DNA of 64,000 bases from Patiria pectinifera (Eukaryota > Echinodermata > Asteroidea > Valvatida > Asterinidae), in NCBI GenBank assembly GCA_029964075.1, contig CM057149.1, positions 22,458,197-22,522,196 on the forward strand. Reading direction: 5' to 3'. Shown here piece after piece: positions 12,131 to 21,189 of the stretch. Every line of letters begins with the position of its first letter. Positions within the stretch are counted from its first letter, which is position 1. The notes under the pieces are model-generated. The model was not told where the DNA came from. It worked only from the letters and a program-made list of their open reading frames with translations, and searched no databases. The position numbers and the translations under genes were made by a program.

Positions 12131-12397
12131 CTGAACAATACATGTATTACTAGAAAGTATCCTGAATCCACCAAAATCCACCAAATTTGTCATGCAAAAA
12201 AATGTTGGTGTCCTGAGTCCATCAGAATCCACTAGTGAGTCCATCAGGATCCACCAGTGTAGTACATGTATATATACCTCATACACACCAAACGATCAAA
12301 GTCCTCCAATTTGTTCAATACGGAGGTATCCTGAATCCACCGAAATCCTCCAAAACAGGGGTGTGGATTTTGATGGATTCAGGTACGTGAAGGGTTA
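12122..12397. mobile_element. AACCCT-ended foldback element with TCCACCAAAATCC repeats
   Basis: It starts CCCTTTAACCCT and ends AGGGTTAAAGG, overlapping the end of the preceding MITE. The left half has CCTGAATCCACCAAAATCC; the right half has GGATTTTGATGGATTCAGG on the other strand. This is the same plan as 4922-5330 and 23519-23985. Confidence 0.6.
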
Positions 12398-14185
12398 AAG
12401 GAAATCTTGTGCACAGAATGTAAAACAGTTCCTTTTCTGTGGGTAGCTGCGCAAACAAATTTAGATTAACCCAGAAGGAAGTGTATGAGTCATATGCAGC
12501 AATTCTTTGTGTCCATCATGTGATATTTAAAGTTGCATAATTCGCAGTGCTCTTTCGAGTTTCATCCAGATAAAATAGAAATTTGTTTTCTAATTCGCTA
12601 TTTTTCCAGCAATACGCAAGTCATTCCACCTCCCATAAAAAAATACAACCAAAATAAAGAAGGAAAAAGTATCTATAAAAAAATAAAACATGAATATTTC
12701 AAACAAACAAACAAACAAACAAATTACACACACACCACAAACATATACATGTATGCATGAACTGCCAGATCGTACATTCATGAAGATCTCGTGACCTATG
12801 CGGCGCCCGACTAAAATCAAAACTATGGGCAAATTCACCTCTCAGTCTAGGGAATTTACACAGTATTCCAGTCATAAATTCTATGAAGTTATTTTTTGAT
12901 TGTAAAAAAAAATCCCTTGTGTTAGTTGTATACTAAATCTGGTTCAAGTAGATTCAAACCCAACATTTTCATGCAGATTTTGAGCAAGAAAGCTTTTTTA
13001 CAAAAAAAAAATGCAACGCGTACAATACGGGTTTTAATTTACCGGTACCTACGCACACAACCGTAGCTGTTGGTAAATGCGGTACCAACAAATGTTTTGC
13101 CCATATTTTTCCAAATTACGTTTTTTCACGCACGACTGGCGGTCTATGCGTTTATATGTCTGTGACACACACACACAAACAAACAAACAGCGCCACCAAG
13201 TGTCAGAGGGTGAGAATGTCCATGGAATGTGTATTGCTTCAAAATGCCTACTGTCTTTCAAACATGTGCCTCTTCGAGTCTTCTCCACTATTGGTACATG
13301 TACATGTATGCAGTGTATTCATTGTTAGGCAATTCATTTGTTAAGTGAAAAAAAAATTGTTTCTTGTCCGGGCTTTTTTGGAAATATGAAGGAAGCACCC
13401 CCCCCCTTCCCCAAGATGGCGAATTTCCAATATTGTGGATGAAATCTCTGATTTTCTTGACTCTTTTGCTGATCAATATAAAATTGTGTCCAAAGGAGCC
13501 GTAACCCTAGATGCACATACAATACATGTATCGACAAAATATTTGCAAAATACATTGCAAATTTATGAGGAAAAAAAGAAGGCTGGCAGGGACACGAAAC
13601 TGCCCTGATGTAAAACTGCTTGGTTTAAAGTAAATCATAAAGTTGAGTTATGTTTCGTTGTTCATTAAAAACCTGCATATCTTGGTGTTACACACAAACC
13701 ATAGGCCTTTTCAAATACCACATGTACATGTATGTGCTGCGCACCGGATTAATGCTCCAATGCTTGCATAGTATTCACATATTCAACTACATCATGTTTG
13801 CTGATCTCATTAAATTCAAAAACCCATGTTACAACGTGGAGGATGGTTACAGGTGCCTGAATCAAGATTCAGCTTGTTTGTACCGGTTCTTTGAAAACAA
13901 TGCGAGAATCAATTTGCAATAGTTTCAGAGGTAACATGATTTATGAATTTATAAACGTCATGTAATTTTCAAAATGTCAGGTTCGGGGAATTCTCAAAAT
14001 GACTTGGTATTCAACATAGTCCATGAATATTGGGCGTGAAACAATTGTCAGAACCTGAGCAATAGAAAAGTCTGTCCTTTGCACGACTTATTGTTGATAA
14101 TAATGTCACATACATGTACATGTACATCCCAACTATACTACAATTGGACCAACTTCATACGGTCCCAACTAAAAATGTTCCAGTC
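12398..14185. other. Intergenic, nothing coding recognised
   Basis: AT-rich sequence with CAAA repeats (12700-12720 and 13175-13190), CA repeats and ACATGT runs near 13300, 13723 and 14110. No exon with family similarity was seen. Confidence 0.4.
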
Positions 14186-14189
14186 ATGC

Positions 14190-14305
14190 CAGTTGGGTAC
14201 GCCTAACCCCACTAGTGTGGCAACGGTGTTGCTGCGATAACGGTATTGCTGTACAGCGCAGCAATATCGTTGCCACACTAGTGGCCCACTGGGCTAGGGC
14301 TTGCC
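14190..14305. repeat. Hairpin-forming inverted repeat
   Basis: CCACTAGTGTGGCAACG is mirrored by CGTTGCCACACTAGTGG, with inner TTGCTGCG / CGCAGCAA, around a short loop. Outer TTGGGTACGCC / GGGCTTGCCCAA also pair loosely. Confidence 0.75.
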
Positions 14306-14824
14306 CAACTATTGGCACAGCATAGTTTTCATGGCAGAATGAAAAATAAAACCAAAACAGTAATTAATACAACTTATTGTAGGCGTATGGGCTCCATGCG
14401 CAAATACCCCATCAACGGCCAGAAAAGAAGAGTTGGGGCTGACCTAGACTGGTTCCCGATCCATCCACTGCATATTTCGAATGTATCAAAAGTTATAAGA
14501 GGTTGGGATTAGTCTCGGAGACAATCGCAAGTTGAATTAGAACGTATTCGCGCGCCGACGATGCCCGACACTCACACGAAGACGTGGTGGCTATAGCTTT
14601 TGCATTATCAGGACGTCGTGCGTACTTCACACGCGAACCAGTACGCGCACGCTGTGTGTCCTGTCCACGGAGCTCTCAAAAGAGGTGAAAATGTGCCCTC
14701 TTTTTGAGTGAAATTTTCAGAATCGTTTGCATACGTTTGTGTATCAAAATTTTAACATGAAATTTCACGAAAATTAGACATCTGAAAAAGGCAGCACTTT
14801 CTGATTAGCCTATAAAGAGGGTGA

Positions 14825-14936
14825 GTATGCTTCTAAAGGAAAAATAAAGTACAAACTAAGCCTAAATGTGAAAATCAAAAGTATGCTTCTAAAGGAAAAA
14901 TAAAGTACAAACTAAGCCTAAATGTGAAAATCAAAA
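14825..14936. repeat. Exact 56-bp tandem duplication
   Basis: 14825-14880 and 14881-14936 are identical (beginning GTATGCTTCTAAAGG). Perfect identity suggests a recent event or an assembly duplication. Confidence 0.9.
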
Positions 14937-15307
14937 TTTTACAAAGTTCGACATGTTTTTGTACATGGTGGAAGTGTGGCCTTTATTTACGGAGGTAGTC
15001 CAGTAAATTGGCCACATTTATGGGGCTAGAACTCGCCCGTGAATACGCAGACTGCCCTGGACCAGGCCAGTGGTCAGCACGTTGCAAATTTTGCGTGGCA
15101 CGTGCCCAACCACCTTGCCGGCGACATCCACCACAGTTGCACAAGGGTGATGTCTGGTTTCGATCCCTAGGACGCGCAATCAAGCTAAACAGTTTGTCAA
15201 AGTCGCACACCTAAAACGTTCAACTTTTGAGAAAAAGAGGTAAAGTTTTCTTTAAAATTAATCACTATGAAAGTTTTTATTAAAAATTTATTTTTGTTAA
15301 TTCCTGG

Positions 15308-15901
15308 CTTAATATTATAATATGATAGTGGATATTTTGCCGGAGGTAATGACGGCAAACTAACGATTACTAAAGGTTTGCCGGCGGCAATCCATATCAA
15401 CAGAGGGCGCTGTACTCTTTAAAATAGGACTGAATTATAAGATGTATTAAATTCCTACCAAAATTTGTGTAGCACGATTGGTGTAATGGTTAAGCAAAGG
15501 CTCTAGTAAGCGGGATGACTCGCGTTCGATTCCGACCGTACCACATTTTAAAGTTTTTTTTTCTCATCCCCAAATAAATAAGAATATTCTTCTTTTATTA
15601 TTTTAACATGTCTCAAACATTTTTTGCAGAGTATTACATTTTCTTTTTCAGATTTGTGGCTCTGGAGGATTTTTTTTAAAAGGGAAATAAAGTCCGAAAT
15701 TATAAAATGGTCTGAATCCCATCTTGTGAATACGAGGTTCCAACGATAATTTTGGCATGGAGCCAGACTAAAACTTGTCACCGGAAAATGTTTAAGTACA
15801 AAAAAACAGTAACTGCGCATGTTCAGTGCATATCCGGCAAACTAACGTTTACTAAAGGTTTGCCGTCTCCGGCAAAATATACACTGCCTTATAATATTAA
15901 G
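15308..15901. mobile_element. Inverted-repeat element carrying a tRNA-like segment
   Basis: CTTAATATTATAA...GATATTTTGCCGG at the left is mirrored by CCGGCAAAATAT...TTATAATATTAAG at the right. Each end contains CGGCAAACTAACG and CTAAAGGTTTGCCG, which pair with each other. The middle holds the tRNA-like segment. Confidence 0.65.
15473..15543 (+). repeat. tRNA-like (SINE head or tRNA pseudogene)
   Basis: TGGTGTAATGG resembles a polymerase III A box and, about 45 nt on, GTTCGATTCC a B box; the segment ends ACCGTACCA. The acceptor, D and T stems do not pair well, so it is not called as a functional tRNA. It lies inside the inverted-repeat element 15308-15901. Confidence 0.4.
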
Positions 15902-15949
15902 TTAACAGTTATTGAAATCATCGGAAAAGGATGAAGTGCCAGTCGACAA

Positions 15950-16024
15950 GATGGCGGCATTGCTGGACAAGGCATGTTGTTGGGAGTTGTGAAAAGTAAA
16001 TGAAAATTTCTTCAAAACGTACAG
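15950..16024 (+). other. Candidate 5' exon with strong donor (weak)
   Basis: AAGATGGCGGCATTGC followed by an early stop, then ATGAAAATTTCTTC and ACAG/GTGAGTTTT at 16024/16025. This is a good splice donor after an ATG-containing stretch. No continuing exon was found, so the gene is unknown and the call may be wrong. Confidence 0.25.
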
Positions 16025-16309
16025 GTGAGTTTTAAATTTACGCAGATAGAAAGTTAGGTAGGAATCCTAGTAGGATTGTAAATAATAATATAAAACTAAA
16101 AAGTATATCGTTTGCGTTGATTTTCCATCTTTTTTTTGCATTTGAAGCTAAAATTGTCGAATATACAACAACGATAATCGTGACAATTCGACAATGGTTG
16201 TTAAAGAGGAAAACGTTGTCGAATTCTAGCTAGCTACTTATTCCTCCATGGTCGAATTCATACTTTTCCCGAACTGTTATAAATGTGAACATGGTCACGA
16301 TGGTGAATA

Positions 16310-17210
16310 CAGGTCAGCTCGTACGTGAGCCAACTCGTACGCGACCAACTCGTACGCAGGACAACTCGTACACGGACAAACTCGTACGCGGGCCAACTCG
16401 TACGCGTGATAACTCGTACGCGGACCTACTCGTACGCCAGCCAACTCGTACGCGTGAGTATAGACTAGACTGAAACCGTTGGTTCGGGTGTGTAGGAAAT
16501 TAGGGTCGGTCAGTTGTCCGGCACATTCTTTTTTTCTTAAGTTAAGGGGATAATTTTGTGTTACTGAGTGGTCCCAATTAGTTCAGTTTTAAATCAGCTT
16601 TTTTTGCTCATAACAAAAAATTATGATTTGTTTTCCCGGACCACTCGCACACTGTCGATGTCTGATCCTGGCTCACACCGTACGCTATACGACAAGATAT
16701 TGCCACGTAGTGAGAATTTAAATCGTATAATGTCCGCTGCATTTCCAACAATACATTGCTATAGTGGCCCCGCGCTATATGTAAATCAAATCGTTGTACG
16801 TCTTGACAAATTCTCCACACTAGCTGCGTGGTTGGAAGCGCATGCCGCAGCATTGCACTACACATCGGTCGCAAAAAATGGATCATGTATTTTTGTGTCA
16901 TTGAAACTTTTGAACTTTTATGGAATTTTAACTGTTGAAAATACATATGGCTACAATCATAGTTATTCAGTCATACAATCGTACTGTGTACTGTGATAAA
17001 TCGATAACTTTGGCGTGTGTTTTGGGGTAAACTTTTGGCGATCGTAAACATCGTTCAATTTAAATTTGCTTATTTCGGTCCGCGTACGAGTTGTCTTGCG
17101 TACGAGTTGGCTGGCGTACGAGTTGTCTCGCGTACGAGTTGACCAATCCGCATACGAGTTGTCTCGCGTACGAGTTGGTTCGCGTACGAGTTGACCTGTT
17201 TCCATGATGG
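16310..17210. mobile_element. Foldback-like element, arms of CAACTCGTACGCG repeats
   Basis: The left arm (16313-16470) has about eleven units of CAACTCGTACGCG with 13-17 nt spacing. The right arm (17080-17200) has about eight units of the complement CGCGTACGAGTTG. Outer flanks ATGGTGAATACAGGTCAGCTCG and its counterpart ACGAGTTGACCTGTTTCCAT also pair. The 600-nt middle has no coding similarity. Confidence 0.8.
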
Positions 17211-17519
17211 TTCGACTTGTAACTGTTAATTGAGAATATGATGAAGAAAACAGTGGCGTCAGGTTGGAATATTCTTTGACAAAAATTTCTGTAGCTCACC
17301 TAAGTGATTTTCATCACAATTAATCATTCATGCAATGTTCATGAGCTGAGACCGCGACCTTTGCCCTTCAAAAATGGAGGAAACGTGACGGCGACCCCAT
17401 GCCGTGTGAAATTGCACGCACCGCTCTTGGCCTTGGGAAGACCGAGGCTGAGACTGAGACTTGAGATAGTGAGACTGATTCACTGAATCGATCATGAAAG
17501 ATTCTTCTTGACTTCTTAC

Positions 17520-17564
17520 CTGCGACGTGGAGAAACGCCTGATAAATCTAGAAGCTGCTAGCAT
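17520..17564 (-). other. Candidate first exon with mitochondrial-type presequence (weak)
   Basis: MLAASRFIRRFSTSQ then CAG/GTAAGA at 17520/17519: basic, amphipathic, serine-rich, like a mitochondrial targeting peptide and similar in style to the start of COX7C. A matching second exon could not be found to the left, so neither gene nor function is assigned. Confidence 0.3.
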
Positions 17565-18591
17565 GATGATGGTTCCCTACCGTATGGCGACGTTTAGGTT
17601 ATCACAGCGTCGTGTCTACCTACCTTGCGATAACCTTACGGATCGGTATTTTTCCAGGATTGGCGGCGCTAGCGCTAGTTTGTTGGATTGAACTTCGCTT
17701 GTGTTGTTCGTGCGTCATATGCATCTGTCGTGTCAATAAGGTCAACAGTGCCAGAAAAAGTTTTAAGACGCCTGTTCTGATTGGTTTAGTAGTATGACCT
17801 TCCGACCTCAAATCAATTGTAGACTTAATGGCAGTCGTTATAGTTGTATGCCGCGTTTATGTAGTGTTTTCAATGCATTAGCTTAGCGGCGTTAACAAAG
17901 TATGACTTAGAGCCAGTCTACAACAACATATAACGTTGTTACGCCCCTTAGGCTTTATTAGGGGGTTTACCAAACCCGGCTTATGCTTGTCTTCGGTTTT
18001 TCGTCTCCGGCTTCGTCTCCATGCAGCCATTTTGAAGCCTCTACCAAATGAAGGCTCCGACTTAAGTTAGGCTTCATTTACTATGCGGCTCCGTTTTTGG
18101 GCCCAAATATTGGAGCCTGGCGAAGCGTGGCGAGGAGGTGACTTCATGGGGCTTCGTGACGTATGTGTCACGTGACGGACACAAAAAATGTTAGTCCGTT
18201 TAGTAACTAGGACTCTACGAATCCGCGCCTTTTGTAACATTTGAACATGGTCGGGTGATAGTAGAGTCCTAGGTACATAGCCTTATTGCGTTACTAATAA
18301 CTTTTTTGACCATTTTCACTTTGTACCCCCAATCAAAATCTTCAGATTTCACCCCAGAAAACAGTCTTCAAACTGCCTTATGCGACCCTGTAGGCATTGT
18401 ATTATAGGGATAGATAATAGATCAAACCTAAATCCTTGTCAGTGTTATTATCCCGGAAAAAAATGGATTCCTTTTGTAATGATTATTTTTCAAGCAATAA
18501 AAAATACTCACTTTTGAATGATGAGAGACATTGACCAAAAATATCCTGTTCAATTATTGAATTATTGCTTAACTATTTCGCAATCAAGTAG
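17565..18591. other. Intergenic, nothing recognised
   Basis: Somewhat CpG-richer than its surroundings (17330-18180), with a GGCTTCG/CGAAGCC-rich stretch at 17990-18160. No exon beyond the weak candidate at 17520-17564. Confidence 0.35.
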
Positions 18592-18840
18592 AGCATTCTC
18601 CTCTGTGGAGCCGAAACCTGGACCATGAAGAAGGAGCTTCAACATCGCCTTGATGGCACATACACGAGGCTTCTTATGAGGTTGCAGAACGTGCCAGGGC
18701 GTGAGCACAGGACTAAAGAACAGATTTACGGAGACATTCCACCTATCTCTGCTATTGTTGCTCAACGACGAGTTCGCTTTGCTGACCACTGCTACCGTGC
18801 TTTAATTAACAGGTCATATCTGATGTATAATTTTGGAGAC
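18592..18840 (+). mobile_element. Non-LTR retrotransposon (LINE) reverse-transcriptase C-terminal remnant
   Basis: A short frame reads CGAETWTM, then RLDGTYTRLLMR, EQIYGDIPPI and RRVRFADHCYRA. This is the region just after the reverse-transcriptase core in RTE/CR1-type LINE proteins (compare the common pattern LDGxYTRxLR...YGxLPxV...RRLxFAGHC). A TAG stops the frame at 18589. After CYRA a frameshift is needed to continue as QVISDV and WRLPHA, with a further stop. It is therefore a dead fragment. No endonuclease or palm domain was found nearby. Confidence 0.8.
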
Positions 18841-19554
18841 TTCCACATGCCCTAATAGCCAGGACGAAGACCCTTCAACTACATTGATGTGATTGGCAAA
18901 ACACCCAATGTGAAATTGAAGACGTTCCGTACATAATGCATGAGGGATAAAGACACCTGGCGTGGCATTGTCTCGGTTGCGACCGCTAGATGAATTTCGA
19001 TTTCGTGACGTGGCTGTAAGACAATTCCCGTTCGCGTGGGATAGGCTGGTTCTCACCCAATCAGTATCGATAAAAGTAAACCCCCCCCCCCAAAAAAAAA
19101 TTAAAAAGTGACAGACTTCACAAAAATGGGGGAAAAGAATTGATTTGGTTGGAATGAAAATATTCGAAAATGTATTCATGGAAAAGAAATCAGATTTGGA
19201 TTTAATGCCCATTGTACTCTTTCCCGCAAAGTATTTCAAGGCAGACTAAAAATTTCACAGCAGAGCCCACTTTTTTGTATCGATATGACACAAATAAATT
19301 AAGCCATTTATTGGCGATATTGATCAATATCATTGTCATTCCATGGTCATTCACAGCTCGACAATGTTGTTATGTACAACGCGCAACAACGAAAGGTGCC
19401 GAAGCATCACGAATGGTTGGAGCCGCTAGTGCAGCTCTGAGCTGTTGGGCAAAGTTTCCGTGCAGAGCAGCAGTTTTCCGCTGCAGATCTATTTAATTTT
19501 TGTATAGACATTTCGAGCATGGGTGTAGCAGGCCTTAATTAGGGCTACAGTGTT
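18841..19554. other. Intergenic, nothing recognised
   Basis: Mixed-composition sequence with a C11/A9 homopolymer junction near 19081. No family similarity and no clear inverted repeat. Confidence 0.35.
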
Positions 19555-19835
19555 TAAGTACACTTTTGCTTACCCTGGCCGGTTTGGAATGTTTTATTGT
19601 CCTTGTTTTCTGTCCCTCTGTCGCTTCTCTCCTGTCAAACTGTCCACCCTCCCTTCCCTTCCCCCTGACCCCCTCCCCCGGCCCATTCCTTCTCGCATCC
19701 TTCAGTCCCATCAGTCTTGTCTGGTTATACTTTTTCAATTTCCAGGTTTTTTTTCTTTATGAAATTATTTGCTTTGTCATTGTACTTTTGTTCATTATTT
19801 TGTTGGCCGAATAAATAATAATAATAATAATAGAA
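19555..19835 (+). mobile_element. Probable 5'-truncated retroelement 3' end with (AAT)n tail
   Basis: A pyrimidine-rich stretch followed by TTGGCCGAATAAATAAT and further ATA/AAT units looks like the 3' untranslated end and tail of a CR1/Jockey-type LINE. No coding similarity was seen in it. It lies 0.7 kb after the LINE coding remnant but is not clearly part of the same insertion. Confidence 0.4.
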
Positions 19836-20044
19836 ATCACAAAACATCCACGCCAAAGGATGGCATGCGCTGTAGACTGATACCAATACAAAAATCAAGG
19901 CGCGAGCAGCGAGAAGGATGTACTAGGTTGTCGAGGTTTCCTTGAAAATTGGAGTTTATACGTTACGGCTACGGTTATCCACCAATCCTGCCAATGGCAA
20001 AACCAAAGTCATAGCCATTAATTCACTGCTATCCGCTCCATCTT

Positions 20045-20598
20045 TGCAGTTGCACTAATTCGCTCGTACCCCCGCCCTGCAAACCCCCCGCCCTGCAAAC
20101 AGGGCGCTGGGATACTATACTCTGATGAGCTTCACAGAATCTTGTGAAGGAAGTGGCCTATGACCTATGTATAATAGTATCTGGCTGCAGCTGTTCAAGA
20201 CCGCAGTTAGACAATGTGCGCAAATGCTATCCGAAAACTTCCCATAGAATTGCGTACATTCCATAACGGATGTGATTTCTGTTTCATTGCGGACCATGTG
20301 GACAAAATTTTGAGCGTCGCATAATGCGATCCAACCGTTCGTGATTCGAAACGGAGCCTGAGCAAGTAATTTACAACACAGATAAGTTTTACAGAATTTC
20401 CCACATTATTACGCTTAGTCAACGAGAAAAAAATCTCTAAATTGGAATAAAAGAGTAATGAATCAGTCTTAACGGCCGTTTCAAACCTTGCAGAGTCATG
20501 ACCTTGATGTCACTGGTCACGAAAAATCCAACCAATCAGAGTGTGTATTCATCAGAGTATCCCGCCGTCCTGTTTGCAGGGCGGGGGTACGAGCGAAT
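20045..20598. mobile_element. MITE-like element with long terminal inverted repeats
   Basis: TTCGCTCGTACCCCCGCC and CCTGCAAACAGGGCG at the left are mirrored by GTTTGCAGGGCGGGGG and TACGAGCGAA at the right. The next inner stretch GGGATACTATACTCTGATGA pairs with TCATCAGAGTATCCC. The left end carries a short duplication of the CCGCCCTGCAAAC block. Confidence 0.8.
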
Positions 20599-20603
20599 GT
20601 AAG

Positions 20604-21092
20604 GGTCCACTGTACTAATTCAAGCCCCATTGAAAACAGTGTAAAATCAACAAAGTTCAGGGCCAAGTAACATGCAAGCCAACATCACTGGGGTTTCTGA
20701 AACAAAAATTAAATTATTGTCTTGTCTTTCATCTTTTCATTTCTTTTCAATTTTACGTACATTAGCCAATTACATTTTTAAATATTCACACCCAAATAAA
20801 ATCACCTCCCGAAAAGTGATAGTTCCCGAGCCTGCATGTAGCCATTTTAAGAGTGGCACCCTTCCACTTTCACAGGCAAATAGGACCCATTTTTTCATCC
20901 GTGATTTTATCAAGCCTGCCCTCAGATGGAAGCCCCCAAACCAGGGAGTTGATCCTTGGGTATATTTAAACAATTCCACCGTTTTTAAAGCCAAACGGTC
21001 TCCGTTTTCAAAAGAAATTGTGGGGCACTTTTTATGCTAATCAGCTGGCGTAGAAATTCTCGCTTGAATTAGTTCACTGCACCCTATAATGT
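20604..21092. mobile_element. Inverted-repeat element just upstream of THOC7
   Basis: GGGTCCACTGTACTAATTC then AAGC at 20604-20626 is mirrored by GCTTGAATTAGTTCACTGC then ACCC at 21063-21085. The element ends about 100 nt before the THOC7 start codon and abuts the previous element. Confidence 0.6.
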
Positions 21093-21189
21093 GCAAGCCT
21101 GTTTCATCGGCAGAAGGGCGCTATCATGAAAATCCACGACGGATATTCTCATAGACATAAAGATATTCTCGCCAAAATACATGCGAAAG

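Noticed and set aside
15005-15200. Second tRNA-like segment with GGTTTCGATCCC
   Set aside because: No plausible A box at the right distance and no cloverleaf pairing.
16310-16470. Regularly spaced short repeats that could be mistaken for a CRISPR array
   Set aside because: Spacers are only a few bases, the genome is eukaryotic with introns, and the array is mirrored 600 nt away.
16568-16996. 142-residue open frame as a gene
   Set aside because: It lies in the middle of a foldback element, has a similarly long open frame on the opposite strand and matches no family.
17328-17564. COX7C gene on the minus strand
   Set aside because: Only the presequence-like start looks similar; no NLPF...RHQLL-type second exon was found, so the symbol was not used.
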